64,000 nucleotides of DNA from Larix kaempferi (taxonomy: Eukaryota; Streptophyta; Pinopsida; Pinales; Pinaceae). The position numbers were made by a program, and so were the translations under genes. Of the stretch, positions 1 through 10,530 are shown one piece after another. The notes beneath the pieces were generated by a model. That model made no database searches and had not been told where the DNA came from. It worked only from the letters and a program-made list of their open reading frames with translations. The DNA lies in contig BSBM01000001.1 of NCBI GenBank assembly GCA_027924585.1, positions 52,444,501-52,508,500 on the forward strand, read 5' to 3'. Position 1 is the stretch's first letter; the number at the start of each line of letters is the position of its first letter.

Positions 1-440
1 AAATAACTTAATTCAATTTTTTCATTCAAATAAATGCTCAAGAGTAATTTATGAGGTTTTACACTAAAGTCATAACAAATTCAATTATTTATCAGTATAC
101 TATTTAAACAAATAAATTCACATGATTAATTTATGAGGCTTCGCACCACAAGAACAACAAGTTCACAAATAATTATTTTGTAAATAACTAGATTCAATTA
201 TTCATTATTAATATTATTAATATTATTAAATAAATACCTAGGATTCATTCTTAATATCGACAAATAATTAAAGGCAACCATTTTTAATTTATTACTATTA
301 TAAAATAGTAATAAAATTGATTTGAATTGAAATTTGATTATTCGATTGTGTATAATTTTATTGATCTTATTAAATTTCTTTATGGATATTAATATCATTA
401 TTAGGTTTTGAGTAGAAGGCATGTGTCTTAAATCCTTAGA
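1..440. repeat. AT-rich DNA with a diverged duplicated segment
   Basis: Very AT-rich, with no convincing gene. Two related stretches are visible at about 25-100 and 110-185. Each contains CAAATAAAT, then AATTTATGAGG, then a run ending near CAAATTCAATTATTTA or its variant. The shared order suggests an old local duplication of roughly 85 bp. The short open frames here are low-complexity and not believable as genes. Confidence 0.45.
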
Positions 441-1442
441 CATGATTGAGGGAGGAGACCTTTACCTTTGGCTCTAAAAGAAGGTTTTAGGAATCTAGGA
501 CCAAGAAATATGGTCATCACATATGTACTCCTAAGAGTATTCTTGGACTCTATGTGTACAAATTGACGTCATTATAAGGTTTTGATCAATAATGAGAGAC
601 CTCTTGGCCCTTAACCTAATTAAGAGAAGAAATCTAGGCGTTGGGATAAATGAAGCTTCTAGGCATATAGGGATAATAATAATGTGTCAAGTTAATACAA
701 ATGATTTTTTGAGAGGATCTATGGCCTTATAATAGGGATATAGGGGAGAACCAGAGTAAATAAAACTACTATATTTCTTTTGGGAATATACATGATTAGA
801 GCAGGAAGCCCAGACCTTCGACATTAGAGGAAACCTCTAGGAATAGTAGATTAACAAGTATACCTTGAAACGCCACATAATACCTCTTAAGGGTATTCTT
901 GTGCTAATATTAGGGGTATCATTGTTACTAAGAGGTTTTAACCATTATATATGGTTTCAAGGCCCTTGACATGTTTAAGGGGGGGAACCTAAGAGTTATC
1001 CCCTAATAAAATATTTTTGGCATCCAAGGCCAAAATAAACACCTAGAACCACTACACATGACTTGTTGGGGGTATTATTTTCCCTAAAGTGAGGACATCA
1101 ATTCCATTATGAGGTTTATCCTAGTATATATGGGTCTCATGGTTTTGTATAAGTCCATAGGAGGAAACATGGGTCTTATTCCCTAAGGGAAGCTTTGAAA
1201 CACACCCATGAACTCCCAACATTACCATTGTCATTTGAGTCTTGATATAAGTTACACTAGGTGTGGGTCTTAGAACCTTGGACATAGTTATGGGAGGAAC
1301 CACGGGACTTAGGCCCTAAAAATGTTCTAGGAATCTTGGGATAAGAGCAATGACTCAAACTATCACATAGGATATCATCCACTATGTAGGATATCGTTAT
1401 CGTTAAAGTGGGATATGGGTGGAAATATGCATTTTTGTGCAC
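420..1442. repeat. Diverged satellite-like tandem array, left arm
   Basis: Degenerate tandem repeat. The landmark CTAA-AAA-TTCTAGGAATCTAGG and its variants recurs near 476, 645, 825, 1004, 1183 and 1316, a spacing of about 170-180 bp with one shorter step. Each landmark is followed by a variant of CACATGACCTCCTAAGGGTAT and a GGTTTTGA motif. Units are far from identical, so the array is old. The same family resumes after the copia element at 6509, so the copia insertion split one array. Small open frames in it are by-products of the repeat. Confidence 0.65.
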
Positions 1443-1447
1443 CAAGG
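1443..1447. other. Target-site duplication CAAGG, left copy
   Basis: CAAGG directly precedes the TG of the left copia LTR and is repeated at 6504-6508 directly after the CA of the right LTR. Five bases is the usual size for integrase-mediated LTR element insertion. It proves the two LTRs entered together as one element. Confidence 0.93.
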
Positions 1448-2041
1448 TGTTGGTTGTGGAGCTTGATCTCTAGATTCAGAGATATTATTATACAGTCGTG
1501 TCCATACCCCAGGTTTGGTTATGATCCCAGCATGACCTTAGGGGGGTCCGGGGAAGTGTCCACTCCCCAGGTTGGGGGGTGCGGGGGGCAGTGGGCCCCC
1601 GAGAAAGGGGGTTTGGGGGCAGAGCCCCTGAGAAGGAGGTTCGGGGGCATAGCCCCCGAGGAAAACTTTTGGGGTTGTTTTTGCCACAAGTTTTCGGGCC
1701 CATGGTTTTGGGTAACCTGTGGTATTTTCCCATTGTATTTCCCTTATAAAAGAAATACATTGTAACACGACTAGGGTCTATGTATTAGGTTTTATGCATT
1801 GTAAAGATCTCTGAGATCAGAAGAGAGACTGTGAGACAGTGAAGAGGAAGTGAACGGTTGTGCTGCAGGTTATATCCCTTCACTTTGCTTGACAGAATAA
1901 TAATAAGGACTGGCAACTTTAGTGTGGACGTAGCCCAAGTTGGGTGAACCATGATATATCTGTGTCTCTCTTGTAATGTGTGTGTGATTATATTTGCATT
2001 GTTGTTTATTGTTATTGCTCTGCGATCCTATTTTTCTAACA
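1448..2041 (+). repeat. 5' LTR of the copia element
   Basis: 594 bp, beginning TGTTGGTTGTGG and ending TTCTAACA. A TATAAAAG box lies near 1745 and marks the likely promoter. The stretch from about 1540 to 1680 is extremely G/C-rich and contains two successive hairpin-forming modules, each with a GGGGGCA-AGCCCC core. Only one module is present in the 3' LTR, which explains most of the 39-bp length difference between them. Confidence 0.92.
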
Positions 2042-2043
2042 AT

Positions 2044-2053
2044 TGGTATCAGA
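2044..2053 (+). other. Primer-binding site, initiator-methionine tRNA type
   Basis: TGGTATCAGA lies two bases after the 5' LTR. It matches the 3' end complement of plant initiator tRNA-Met, the primer used by most plant copia elements. Minus-strand DNA synthesis would begin here. Confidence 0.85.
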
Positions 2054-2116
2054 TCCAAAGGTCTATTTGGAAGATAAACCCGCAGGAAGCTAGGGTTTCT
2101 GGTTCGAGTGGGAGCA

Positions 2117-2740
2117 ATGGCAAAAGAAGGAAAGTTTAAGGTTGAGAAGTTTAACGGACAAAAATTCCAGTTATGGAAGATGCAAATGGAGGACTATCTA
2201 TACCAGAAGGATCTATTCCTACCGTTGGGAGGAAGAGCAAAGCAGTCGGCGGTCATGAAGGATGAAGAATGGGAGGTTCTTGATAGAAAGGCTCTCGGAA
2301 CAATACGGCTGAGCCTGGCTTCGTCGGTGGCTTTCAATATCTCAAAACAAACGACAACGGATGGTTTGATGAGCGCATTGGGTAAGCTATATGAAAAACC
2401 CTCGGCCTCCAACAAGGTATTTCTAATCTTGTGGTCATTGCCAAAAAGCTGGAATATCTTGGTCATGGCTGTAAGTAACTCTGTCTCTAGTTCAAACACC
2501 CTGAAATTTGATGATGTTATTGGTGTTATTCTTAGCGATGAAATGCGAAGAAAAAGCACAGGTAAGACATCAGGTAATGCGTTGACCATGGAGAGCAGGG
2601 GAAGACAAAAGGAGAGAGGAAAGAGCCAAGGTAATCATGGCAAGTCTAAAATGAGCAGATCCAAGTCTAGACTGGGAAAAATAGAGTGCTAGAACTGTGG
2701 AAAGAAAGGACATCTGAAGAAAGACTGTAGATCTCTAAAG
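2117..2740 (+). pseudogene. copia gag with CCHC zinc knuckle, broken by a stop
   Basis: Reading starts at the ATG at 2117, which begins MAKEGKFKVEKFNG, a typical copia gag opening. The preceding GTG at 2108 is in frame but unlikely as a start. The following W-x-MQMEDYL region is the usual copia capsid start. A basic, serine-rich stretch leads to a nucleocapsid CCHC knuckle at about 2687-2730 (GKKGHLKKDC). The frame stops at 2690-2692, a TAG lying between the first two cysteines of the knuckle. The gag is somewhat short in the middle, so an internal deletion is possible. In an active element Gag would form the cytoplasmic particle that packages the RNA. Confidence 0.85.
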
Positions 2741-2794
2741 AAGAAAGAAGATGGACAGAACGAAATTACCCAGGAAGCAAATGTAGTAGGTGAT

Positions 2795-3148
2795 GTGTTA
2801 CAAGATGCTTTGATTCTTGCATTAGATAATACAAGTGATTATTGGGTAGTAGATTTAGGGGCTTCATGTCATGCTACACCCCATAGGAAATATTTTCATG
2901 ATTATATTCCAGGTGATTTTGGACATGTTTTATTGGGTGATGATGAGCCATGTAAAATTGTTGGAATGGGTAAGGTATGGATAAAAGTTAAGAATGGAAC
3001 TCATTGGTTGTTGAAAGATGTTAGGCATATTCCTACTATGAAAAGAAATATGATCTCAATAGGGCAGTTGGGAGATGGCGGTTGTCTATCTACATTTGGA
3101 GAAAAGTGGTGGAAGATCACTAAAGGATCAATGGTGATAGCAAAATGA
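2795..3148 (+). pseudogene. copia aspartic protease, catalytic loop altered
   Basis: The segment carries WVVDLGASCHATP near 2840-2880. Copia proteases have D-(S/T)-G at this point. Here the middle residue is leucine (codon TTA at 2855), one C-to-T change from a serine codon TCA, so the catalytic triplet is damaged. The region after it, with GKVWIKVKNG and KDVRHIPTMKRNMISIGQL, is the normal C-terminal part of the copia protease. The frame closes at a TGA at 3146-3148. The protease would cleave the Gag-Pol polyprotein. Confidence 0.85.
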
Positions 3149-3163
3149 GACAGGGTAGGTACG

Positions 3164-3800
3164 TTGTATTTATGTCCTCATAATACTGACCATTCTATCT
3201 CTTTATCTTCCACAGGAACAGATACAGCATTGTGGCATCATAGGCTTGGCCACATGAGTGAGAAGCGGATGCAGATTCTCCACTCAAGGAAGTTGATGCC
3301 AGATTTGAAGCAGGTAAGTTTGGAATTATGTGAGAACTATGTTTATGGAAAACAGAAGAGAGTCAGATTTCTCAGAGTTGGGAAACAGAAGAAGAATGAA
3401 AAGTTAGAGCTAGTGCATACATATGTATGGGGACCAGCTTAGGTACAATCTCTTGGTGGCTCTCATTATTATGTTACATTTATTGATGATGCAACTAGGA
3501 AAACTTGGGTTTATTGCATTAGACAGAAATCTAATGTGTTTGCTACTTTTAAGAAGTGGAAATCTTTGGTTGAGAATGAGATAGGAAAAAGGTTGAAGTG
3601 TCTCAGATTTGATAATGGAGGTGAGTACTGCACCAAGGAGTTTGATAGTTACTATTCATACCATGGGATTCGTAGAGAGAAGACAGTCCCAGGAACACCA
3701 CAATAAAATGGTGTGTCAGAAAGGATGAACAGAACAATCATTGAGCGTGCAAGGTGTATGAGACTGCATGCAGGGTTGCCCTTATAGTTTTGGGTGGATG
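3164..3800 (+). pseudogene. copia GAG-pre-integrase and integrase core, with stops
   Basis: LWHHRLGHMSEKRM near 3230 is the pre-integrase histidine motif. The catalytic core follows: FIDDATRK near 3480 supplies the first aspartate, RFDNGGEY near 3610 the second, and NGVSERMNRT near 3710 the glutamate, giving the D,D-35-E set. Stops interrupt at 3440 (TAG), 3704 (TAA, directly before NGVSER) and 3785 (TAG). The two cysteines expected after the histidine pair are not both clear (CENYVYGK). Integrase would insert the cDNA into chromosomal DNA. Confidence 0.85.
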
Positions 3801-4405
3801 TTGTAAATACTGTCGTTTATTTAATAAACAAAGGACCTTCAAGTTCTTTGGATGGTGGTATTCCAGAGAAGGCATGGACAGATAAAAAGGTAAACTACTC
3901 ATTTCTGAGAACGTTTGGTTGTGAAGCATTTGTCCATATTGATAAAGAAAATAGAACAAAGCTTGAAGCTAAATCCAATAAATGTACCTTTATTGGATAT
4001 GGGGTTGATGATTTTGGTTATCGTTTATGGGATTATGAAAATCACAAAATCATTAGAAGTAGAGATGTCATATTCAATGAAAAGGTCATGTATAAAGATC
4101 AGTTGCAGGGAAAGAAACAGGAAAAGGAAAACACAAAGTACACAGTACTTGATGAAAGTACAGAAAATGAAGTTCCAAAGGTGCTAGAAAATCAAGAACA
4201 ACAGCAAGTGCCTGAAACTCCTACAATTGCAAGAAGATCTACCAGGTTAAGTAGACTCCCTGAACGATACTCTCCTTCAATGTATTATTTGTTGATGACT
4301 GATGCTGGTGAACCAGAATGTTATGAAGAAGCAATGCAGGTGGAAACTAGAAAGAAGTGGGAGCAAGGCATGAATGAGAAGATGGACTCATTGGTAGGAA
4401 ACTAG
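3794..4405 (+). pseudogene. copia integrase C-terminal part and linker to RT
   Basis: In frame with the core, the protein continues through SFLRTFGCEAFVHI, then CTFIGYGVDDFGYRLWD and KIIRSRDVIFNE, the conserved copia integrase tail. A poorly conserved acidic/glutamine-rich linker follows, then RRSTRLSRLPERYSPS and EEAMQVE, which lead into the RT domain. The frame ends at a TAG at 4403. Confidence 0.85.
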
Positions 4406-5340
4406 ACTTGGGATTTGGTTCAGTTTCCTGCTGGTAAAAGAGCATTACAAAACAAATGGATTTACACGTTGAAGGAAGAAGAAGGAGGCAAGAAGCGGTA
4501 CAAGGCCAGACTTGTTGTAAAGGGGTTTGCATAGAAGAAAGGTATAGATTTTGATGAAATATTTTATCCTGTTGTTAAGATGACTTCAATTAGGACTATC
4601 CTAAGTCTAGTGGCGGTAGATGATTTGCATCTTGAACAGTTAGATGTAAAAACAACCTTTCTCCGTGGGGATTTGGAGGAAGAGATATATATGCAGCAAC
4701 CACAAGGGTATGAGGTCAAAGGTAAGGAGAACTTGGTATGCAGGTTGAAAAAGAGTTTGTATGGCTTGAAGCAAGCTCCAAGGAAGTGGTATTTAAAATT
4801 TGACAGGTTTATGACAAAACAAGGTTATATTAGATGTCATTATGACCACTATGTTTATTTCAAGAAGCTAGACAATGGAATATATATTATCTTGTTATTG
4901 TATGTGGATGACATTCTTGTTGCAGGGTCTAACATGCAGGGTATAAATGTATTCAAAAGGAAGCTAGCTGATTCATTTGCAATGAAGGATTTGGGTGCTG
5001 CAAAGCAAATCCTTGGTATGAGAATAACGAGAGACAAGAAAAATCATAAATTGACATTGTCTCAGAGTGAGTACATACAAAAGGTGTTGGAGAGGTTCAG
5101 AATGCAGAATGAAAAACCAGTAAGTACACCTTTGGCCAGCCATTTCAATCTAAGTAAGGAAATGTGTCCCAAGACACAGGAAGAGACAGATTACATGTCC
5201 AAGATTCCCTATCAATCAACAGTTGGCAGCTTGATGTATGCCATGGTATGCATAAGACCAGATATTGCACAAGCAGTGGGAGTTGTGAGCAGATATAGAA
5301 CAATCCAGGAAAAGAACATTGGAAGGAAGTACAGTGAATT
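4406..5340 (+). pseudogene. copia reverse transcriptase (RVT_2), broken
   Basis: The RT core runs through LDVKTTFLRGDLEEEIYMQQP, KSLYGLKQAPRKWY and LYVDDILVAG (near 4900), the last carrying the two catalytic aspartates. This is the RVT_2 type seen only in copia elements. A TAG at 4532 interrupts its N-terminal part. Near 5297 one base appears to be missing, so the end of RT and the start of RNase H lie in different frames. The enzyme would copy element RNA into DNA inside the particle. Confidence 0.88.
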
Positions 5341-5862
5341 CTCAGGTATTTGAGAGGTACTACCACTCAGGCATTATGTTTTGGAGGTTCAGACACTGTT
5401 CTATAGGGATATGTTGATGCAGATATGGCAGGTGATAAGGATAGTAAGAGGAGCACCACAGGGTATGTGTTCACTGTAGATGGAACAATAGTAAGTTGGA
5501 TTTCGAAATTGCAGAAGGTTGTTGCACTTTCAACAATAGAAGCAAAGTATGTTGCTTTTACAGAGGATAGTAAAGAGATGATTTGGTTGCAGAGGTTTAT
5601 GGAGGAATTGGGTAAGAATCAGAAGGATAGCAGGTGGTACAGTGATAGCCAAAGTGCCATTCATCTTGCAAAGAACTCAACATTCCATTCTAGGACTAAA
5701 CATATACATCTCAAGTACCATTTCATACGCTCTGTTCTAGAAGATGAACAGTTGAAGCTGGAAAAGATACACACTAGCCAAAATCCTGCAAACATGTTCA
5801 CAAAGGTAGTGACTAGAGAGAAACTGAGTTCCTGCTCGGTTCCAGTTGGCCTTCTAGCATGA
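5300..5862 (+). pseudogene. copia RNase H domain, with two stops
   Basis: After the frameshift the frame reads ILRYLRGTTTQALCFGGS, then [22 protein letters not shown], with the first RNase H aspartates. It continues [27 protein letters not shown] and [12 protein letters not shown], the standard copia RNase H signature. Stops lie near 5315 (TGA where the family has tryptophan) and at 5404 (TAG). The frame ends at about 5862. Confidence 0.87.
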
Positions 5863-5935
5863 AGGTGAAGATGAGAAAGTTTCCAAGTCCAAGGTCCAGC
5901 AAGTGCAGCAGCGATGGAGTTGTTGTGGCCAGTCT

Positions 5936-5948
5936 GCAAGTGGGAGAT
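5936..5948 (+). other. Polypurine tract of the copia element
   Basis: GCAAGTGGGAGAT directly precedes the TG of the 3' LTR. A purine run ending GGGAGAT at this place is the usual plus-strand primer of copia elements. Confidence 0.75.
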
Positions 5949-6503
5949 TGTTGGTTGTGGAGCCTGATCTCCAGATTCAGAGATATTATTATACAACTGT
6001 GTCCCTACCCCAGGTTTGGTTATGATCCCGGCACGACCCTAGGGGGGTTCGGGGGAGTGTCCACTCCCCCGGATGGGGGGTGCGGGGGCCAGCGGGCCCC
6101 TGTCGGGCGTTCGGGGGCAGCGCCCCCAAGAAAGGGGGTTTTCGCCACCAGTTTTTGGGCCCATGGTTTTGGGTAACTAGTGGTATTTTCCCATTGTATT
6201 TCCCTCATAAAAGAAAGACATTGTAACACGGCTAGGGTTGATGTATTAGGTTTTATGCATTGTAACGATCTCTGAGATCAGAAGAGAGACTATGAGACAA
6301 TGAAGAGGAAGTGCAGCGGTTGTGTTACAGGTTGTATCCCTTCACTTTGCTGGACAGAATAATAATAAGGACTGGAAACTTCAGTGTGGATGTAGCCCAA
6401 GTTGGGTGAACCATGATATATCTGTGTCTCTCTTGTAATGTGTGTGTGATTATATTTGCATTTCTGTTTATTGTTATTGCTCTGCAATCCTGTTTTTCTA
6501 ACA
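5949..6503 (+). repeat. 3' LTR of the copia element
   Basis: 555 bp, beginning TGTTGGTTGTGG and ending TTCTAACA. It is clearly the partner of 1448-2041, but it has only one GC-rich hairpin module (about 6100-6140). The TATA box reads CATAAAAG near 6206, not TATAAAAG. The LTRs have therefore diverged by substitutions and one module-sized indel, so the insertion is not recent. Confidence 0.92.
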
Positions 6504-6508
6504 CAAGG

Positions 6509-9310
6509 ATGGGCATTGGACCATGGTTGGGAAAGAAATTGAGGGAATTATACCCTAACATAGTATTATTGAGGTAATGGGAAATGATTGATTCCATGAA
6601 CCATAAAATAAAACCTTTAAAATGGATATTTGTGATAAAAGTTGGATATGGGCACAATCAAGGGTTTTTTCATAGTGTGATGGATATTTAGGCCTTGAAT
6701 GGAGTCACAAAAAGAAATAAATAGCCTTATGTAGGTATCCTAGGGAATTGGGACTGGAAATCCAGGGATGGATACCATGTATTTGACCCTAAAGAATACA
6801 TTGAGGAATATGTATCCATGACCAATGCCTCAAAGCACAGTGGTGCATGAATTCACAAGAGTCCATGGAGTTATCTGTGTAGGTCTTGTATCCTTAGGGC
6901 CTTGGACATGATCAATGAAATATATCTAAATCTTGGGACCTAAAGGAATCTTCTAGGAATCCAAAGCTAAGAAGGTTTCCTCCACCAAACACACATGGCC
7001 TAATGATACTATGATTAGCTTATGATTTAGGATGTTGGTGCCATTAAGTGGTTTTGAGCAATATGTGCATGTATTAAGACCTTGGGAATGATGTTTTAGG
7101 GAAGAAGATTGTGCCTTTGAACCTAAGGAAATCATTGAGGAATCCAAATCCATGAACAATGCCTCGAAGCACAACGCATGAATTCATAGGGGTGTCCATG
7201 GTGCTATGTATCTATGTCATGAGGCCTTAGTGCCTTCAAATGGTTAGTGGAGGAGACCTAGAAATTGGGCCTTAAAGGAAGCTTCTAGCCATTGAGGGAT
7301 AATAATGCTCCCTACACCAACCACAAATCGCCTCCTAAGGGTATCATTGACCTATGATTGAGGATGCTAGTAACTTTAGGTGTTATTGAGTAGTATGTAT
7401 GTGTCTCAAGGCCTTGAGAATGATGTTAGATGGAATAATATTGTGCCTATGGACCCAAATAAACCATTGAAGCATCCAAATCCATGAACAATGTCTCAAA
7501 GCACCACATATGAATTCATAGGAGTATCCATGGTACTATGTATCCAAGTCTTGGGGACTTGGTGCCATGGACATGGATAGAGGAGAAGACCTAAACCTAC
7601 AGCCATAAATGAATCTTTTGTCTATATAGGGATGAGCCAGTAGCCTCAAACAATCACACATGGCCTCCCGAGGGTATCATTTTCGTATGATTGAGAATGT
7701 TAATTCCATTAAGTGTTTTTTAGTAGCATTTAAGTGTCTCAATGACTTCGGAATGATGTTATAGGGAATAATTCCATTCCTTTTTCCCTAAAGAAACCAT
7801 TAAGGCATCTAGAGGCATGAGAAATGCCTCGAAGCATTATGCATGACATCGTAGAGATATTTGTGGCACAATGTACATCCATGCCTTGGGTCCTTGTAGA
7901 GATATTTGTGACAGAATACCATGGATTTGGCCCCAAAAAAACCATTTAGGCATCCAAACCCATTAATAATTCCATAAAGTACCACACATATCTTCAAAGG
8001 GTATCATGTTACTATGCATCTAAGCTTGGTGAATTGGGGCATTGGACATGGTAAAGTGAAGAGACCTGAAACTCGAGCCCTAAAGGAATATTCTATCCAT
8101 CTAGGGCTCATAATGTTTCCTCCACCAACCACACATGGCCTCCTAAGGGTATAATTGGCTTAAGATTGAGGATGTCAATTCCTTTCGTTGGTGTTGAGTA
8201 GTATATACGTGTCTTGGGGCCTTGGGAATGATCTTCTAGGGAAGAATACCATGTGTTTGTACCTAAATAAATTATTGAGACATTCATAGCCATGCATAAT
8301 GACTCAAGGCACCACGCATGACTTTGTAGGGGTGCCCATGGCACTATATATCGAGGTTTTTGACCTTGGGGTTTTGGACATGGTCAATAGAGAACACATA
8401 AACCTCGATCCCTAAAGGAATCTTCTAGCCATCCAAGGATAAGGAAGTTGCTTCCACTAACCACACATGGCATTATGAGTGTATCATTGGCCTATGATTG
8501 AGGATGTTAATGACATTGTGTGATTTTGAGAAGTATGTAGGTGTCCCAAAGCCTTGGGAATGGACTTCCAAGGAAAAAGACCATGCCTTTGGCCCTAAAG
8601 AAATTGTTGATGCATCCAGAGCCATGAACACTTCCTTGAAGCACTATGCATGACTTTGTAGTAGTATCTATGACACTATGTATCCAGGTCTTGTGGCCCT
8701 TGGGCCTTATACATGGTCATTGGAGGAGACTTGAACCTCCATCTCTAAAGAATCTTATAGCCATATAGGGTTAAGTAGGTTTACTCCATCAATCAAACAT
8801 GGAATCAGGGTATCATTGTCCAATCATTGAGAATATTGGAACCATTAGGTGGTTTTTGGAATTATGTAGGTGCCTCGGGACCTTGGGAATGACATTATAC
8901 GAGAGAACACCATGCCTTTGGCCCTAGAGAAACCATTGAGGCATCCATATCTTTGAACAATGCCTCAAAGAACCATGCATGATATCCATGGTTATATATA
9001 TCTAGGTCTTATGGTCTTGAGGCCTTGGTCATGGTCAATGGAGGAGACCTAAATCTACAGCCCTAAAGGAATCTTCCAACCAACCATTCAAGTCTAAGAA
9101 AGTATCCACCAACAACACATGGGATCCTAAGGGTATCATTCGCCTATGATTGATGATGTATGTGCCATTAGGTGGCTTTGAGCAATATTTACCTATCTTA
9201 GGGCCTTAGGAATGTCTTCCTAGGGAAGAAGACCATGCCTTTGGCCCTAAACAAATCATTGAGGCATCTAAATCCATGAAAAATGCCTCAAATCCCTACG
9301 CATGACTTCA
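6509..9310. repeat. Diverged dimeric satellite array, main block
   Basis: A motif like TGCCTCAAAGCACCACGCATGAATTCATAGGGGTATCCATGG (split here only by variation) recurs near 6826, 7165, 7491, 7825, 8302, 8630, 8960 and 9282. The spacing is about 322-339 bp, apart from one longer step that has a weak partial unit near 7970. Each period contains two related halves: one with CACATGGCCTCCTAAGGGTATCATTGG, the other with the motif above. Both have a GGCCTTGG-ATG, GAAGACC, CCTAAAGGAAT skeleton. The organisation is thus a dimer of about 165-170-bp monomers. No gene is supported here. Confidence 0.75.
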
Positions 9311-9660
9311 AAAGGGTATCCAAATAGACTAAAAATGAGAAATGTATGATATTTTTACTACCTAAGCCTTCTGAACCCAATTGTTTCTCTATGTAGCATT
9401 TAGCGCCAACTTGGCTATGTCGATCAAGCCCACCTCTTCCCACTTGTGAGTAAAGTAGTCCGATAATGGGATCCACCTATTCTCTTTTCACAAGATATAC
9501 TAACAAGGGTTTTATAACCCATCTGTAATAATTTGTTTAATTTAACCTCAACCCCAATGGCCAAATTCATGCAAGGTTTGTGCTTCTTCAATGCATTCCA
9601 TTTTTTTAGCCTTGTCACACTAATAGATTTCCACCACTTGTACACATATGGATGCAGATA
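9300..9660 (-). other. Coding-like remnant, unrecognised
   Basis: Two overlapping minus-strand frames read as protein-like text. One contains WWKSISVTRLKKWNALKKH and KRIGGSHYRTTLLTSGK, the other QVGRGGLDRHSQVGAKC. They join by a frameshift near 9450. I do not recognise the family. The break in the satellite between 9310 and 9890 coincides with this stretch, so it may be an inserted, decayed element. Confidence 0.25.
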
Positions 9661-9889
9661 GGGTTTGAGTGAGAAGAGGAGTATGATAAGGGTATCAGGG
9701 GTCTATATACAAGAGGCATGAATGCATGAATATCAATGTCACATGCCACCCTATATTAGTTTCTTGGAAAAAATAACTTCTAGAAATAATAGTCCTAGAC
9801 TCTGTTAATCGCTTTGGAAATAACTCTGACCAATGTGTATATCTGGATCAACATACAATATAACCATCCTGATGGAATCTTATTGGACA
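9661..9889. other. No recognisable feature
   Basis: Unique-looking sequence between the coding-like remnant and the next satellite block. I see no gene, terminal repeat or tandem structure. Confidence 0.4.
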
Positions 9890-10530
9890 TTAACCCTCTA
9901 GTAGTGCAACCACAACTAGGTGTTAACAAGCCTTAACATGGTTGAGAGAGGAAACCAAATCCTTAGTCCCTAAGGAAATATTATGGGCATCTAGGTCCAA
10001 GCATGATACCTAAAACCATCGCGCATGATTTCTTGGGGTTATTCTTCACCTACAAGTAGTGATATTAGTGCCATTATTATGGTTTTGAACTAGGTATGGG
10101 TCTCAAGGCTCTAGATATGGTTGGGGTAGGAAATTTGGCCCTTAGTCCCTAACAAAATGTTTTAGGAATTCACTGGCCATGCTTAACACCTAAAAGCACC
10201 ATATATGACCTCCCAATGATATGTGTAACTTAGAGTGATAATATGTGCATCATTACGGATTTCCTAGGGTCTCAAGGTCCTAGACATGGTTAGAGAAGAG
10301 TACTTCAGGTGCAAGCTATAAAATAATATTCTAAGAATCTAAGCCTGTGAATGATGCCTCAAAGCATTATACATGATATATTAATAGTATCCCTAATCTC
10401 TAAGTGGGGATATCGATGCCATTAAACGATTGTCAAAAGTAGTTATGGGTCTCAATACTATGCACATGCTTCAAGGAGGAATCAAACTATATGAATTTCA
10501 TAGGATCATAACACAAGGAAAATCCTAAAA
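9890..10530. repeat. Diverged satellite array, right block
   Basis: The same landmark (CTAA-AAA-AT-TT-T-GGAATCTAG-CCA followed by CCTAAAACCATCGCGCATG) recurs near 9968, 10140 and 10317, a spacing of 172-177 bp. This block is closer to the single-monomer form at 420-1442 than to the dimeric form at 6509-9310. Confidence 0.6.

Larger units (their letters stand above)
1448..6503 (+). mobile_element. Ty1/copia LTR retrotransposon, complete in structure but coding-dead
   Basis: About 5.06 kb, bounded by two related LTRs with TG...CA ends and flanked by a 5-bp target duplication. Internal order is gag, protease, integrase, reverse transcriptase, RNase H on the plus strand, and this order (integrase before RT) defines copia. 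A primer-binding site follows the 5' LTR and a purine tract precedes the 3' LTR. The single polyprotein frame is broken by at least nine stops (2690, 3146, 3440, 3704, 3785, 4403, 4532, one near 5315, and 5404) and a frameshift near 5297. It cannot encode its own enzymes. It is inserted into satellite DNA. Confidence 0.93.

Noticed and set aside
1415-1765. Open frames of up to 116 codons over the GC-rich part of the copia LTR (both strands, also at 5859-6229)
   Set aside because: They exist because the LTR is G/C-rich and lacks stops there. They start outside or inside the LTR, share no sequence with known proteins, and their counterpart in the other LTR is frameshifted.
2194-2589. Minus-strand open frame of 131 codons in the copia gag region
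   Set aside because: Antisense shadow of gag, whose plus-strand reading has the family motifs and zinc knuckle.
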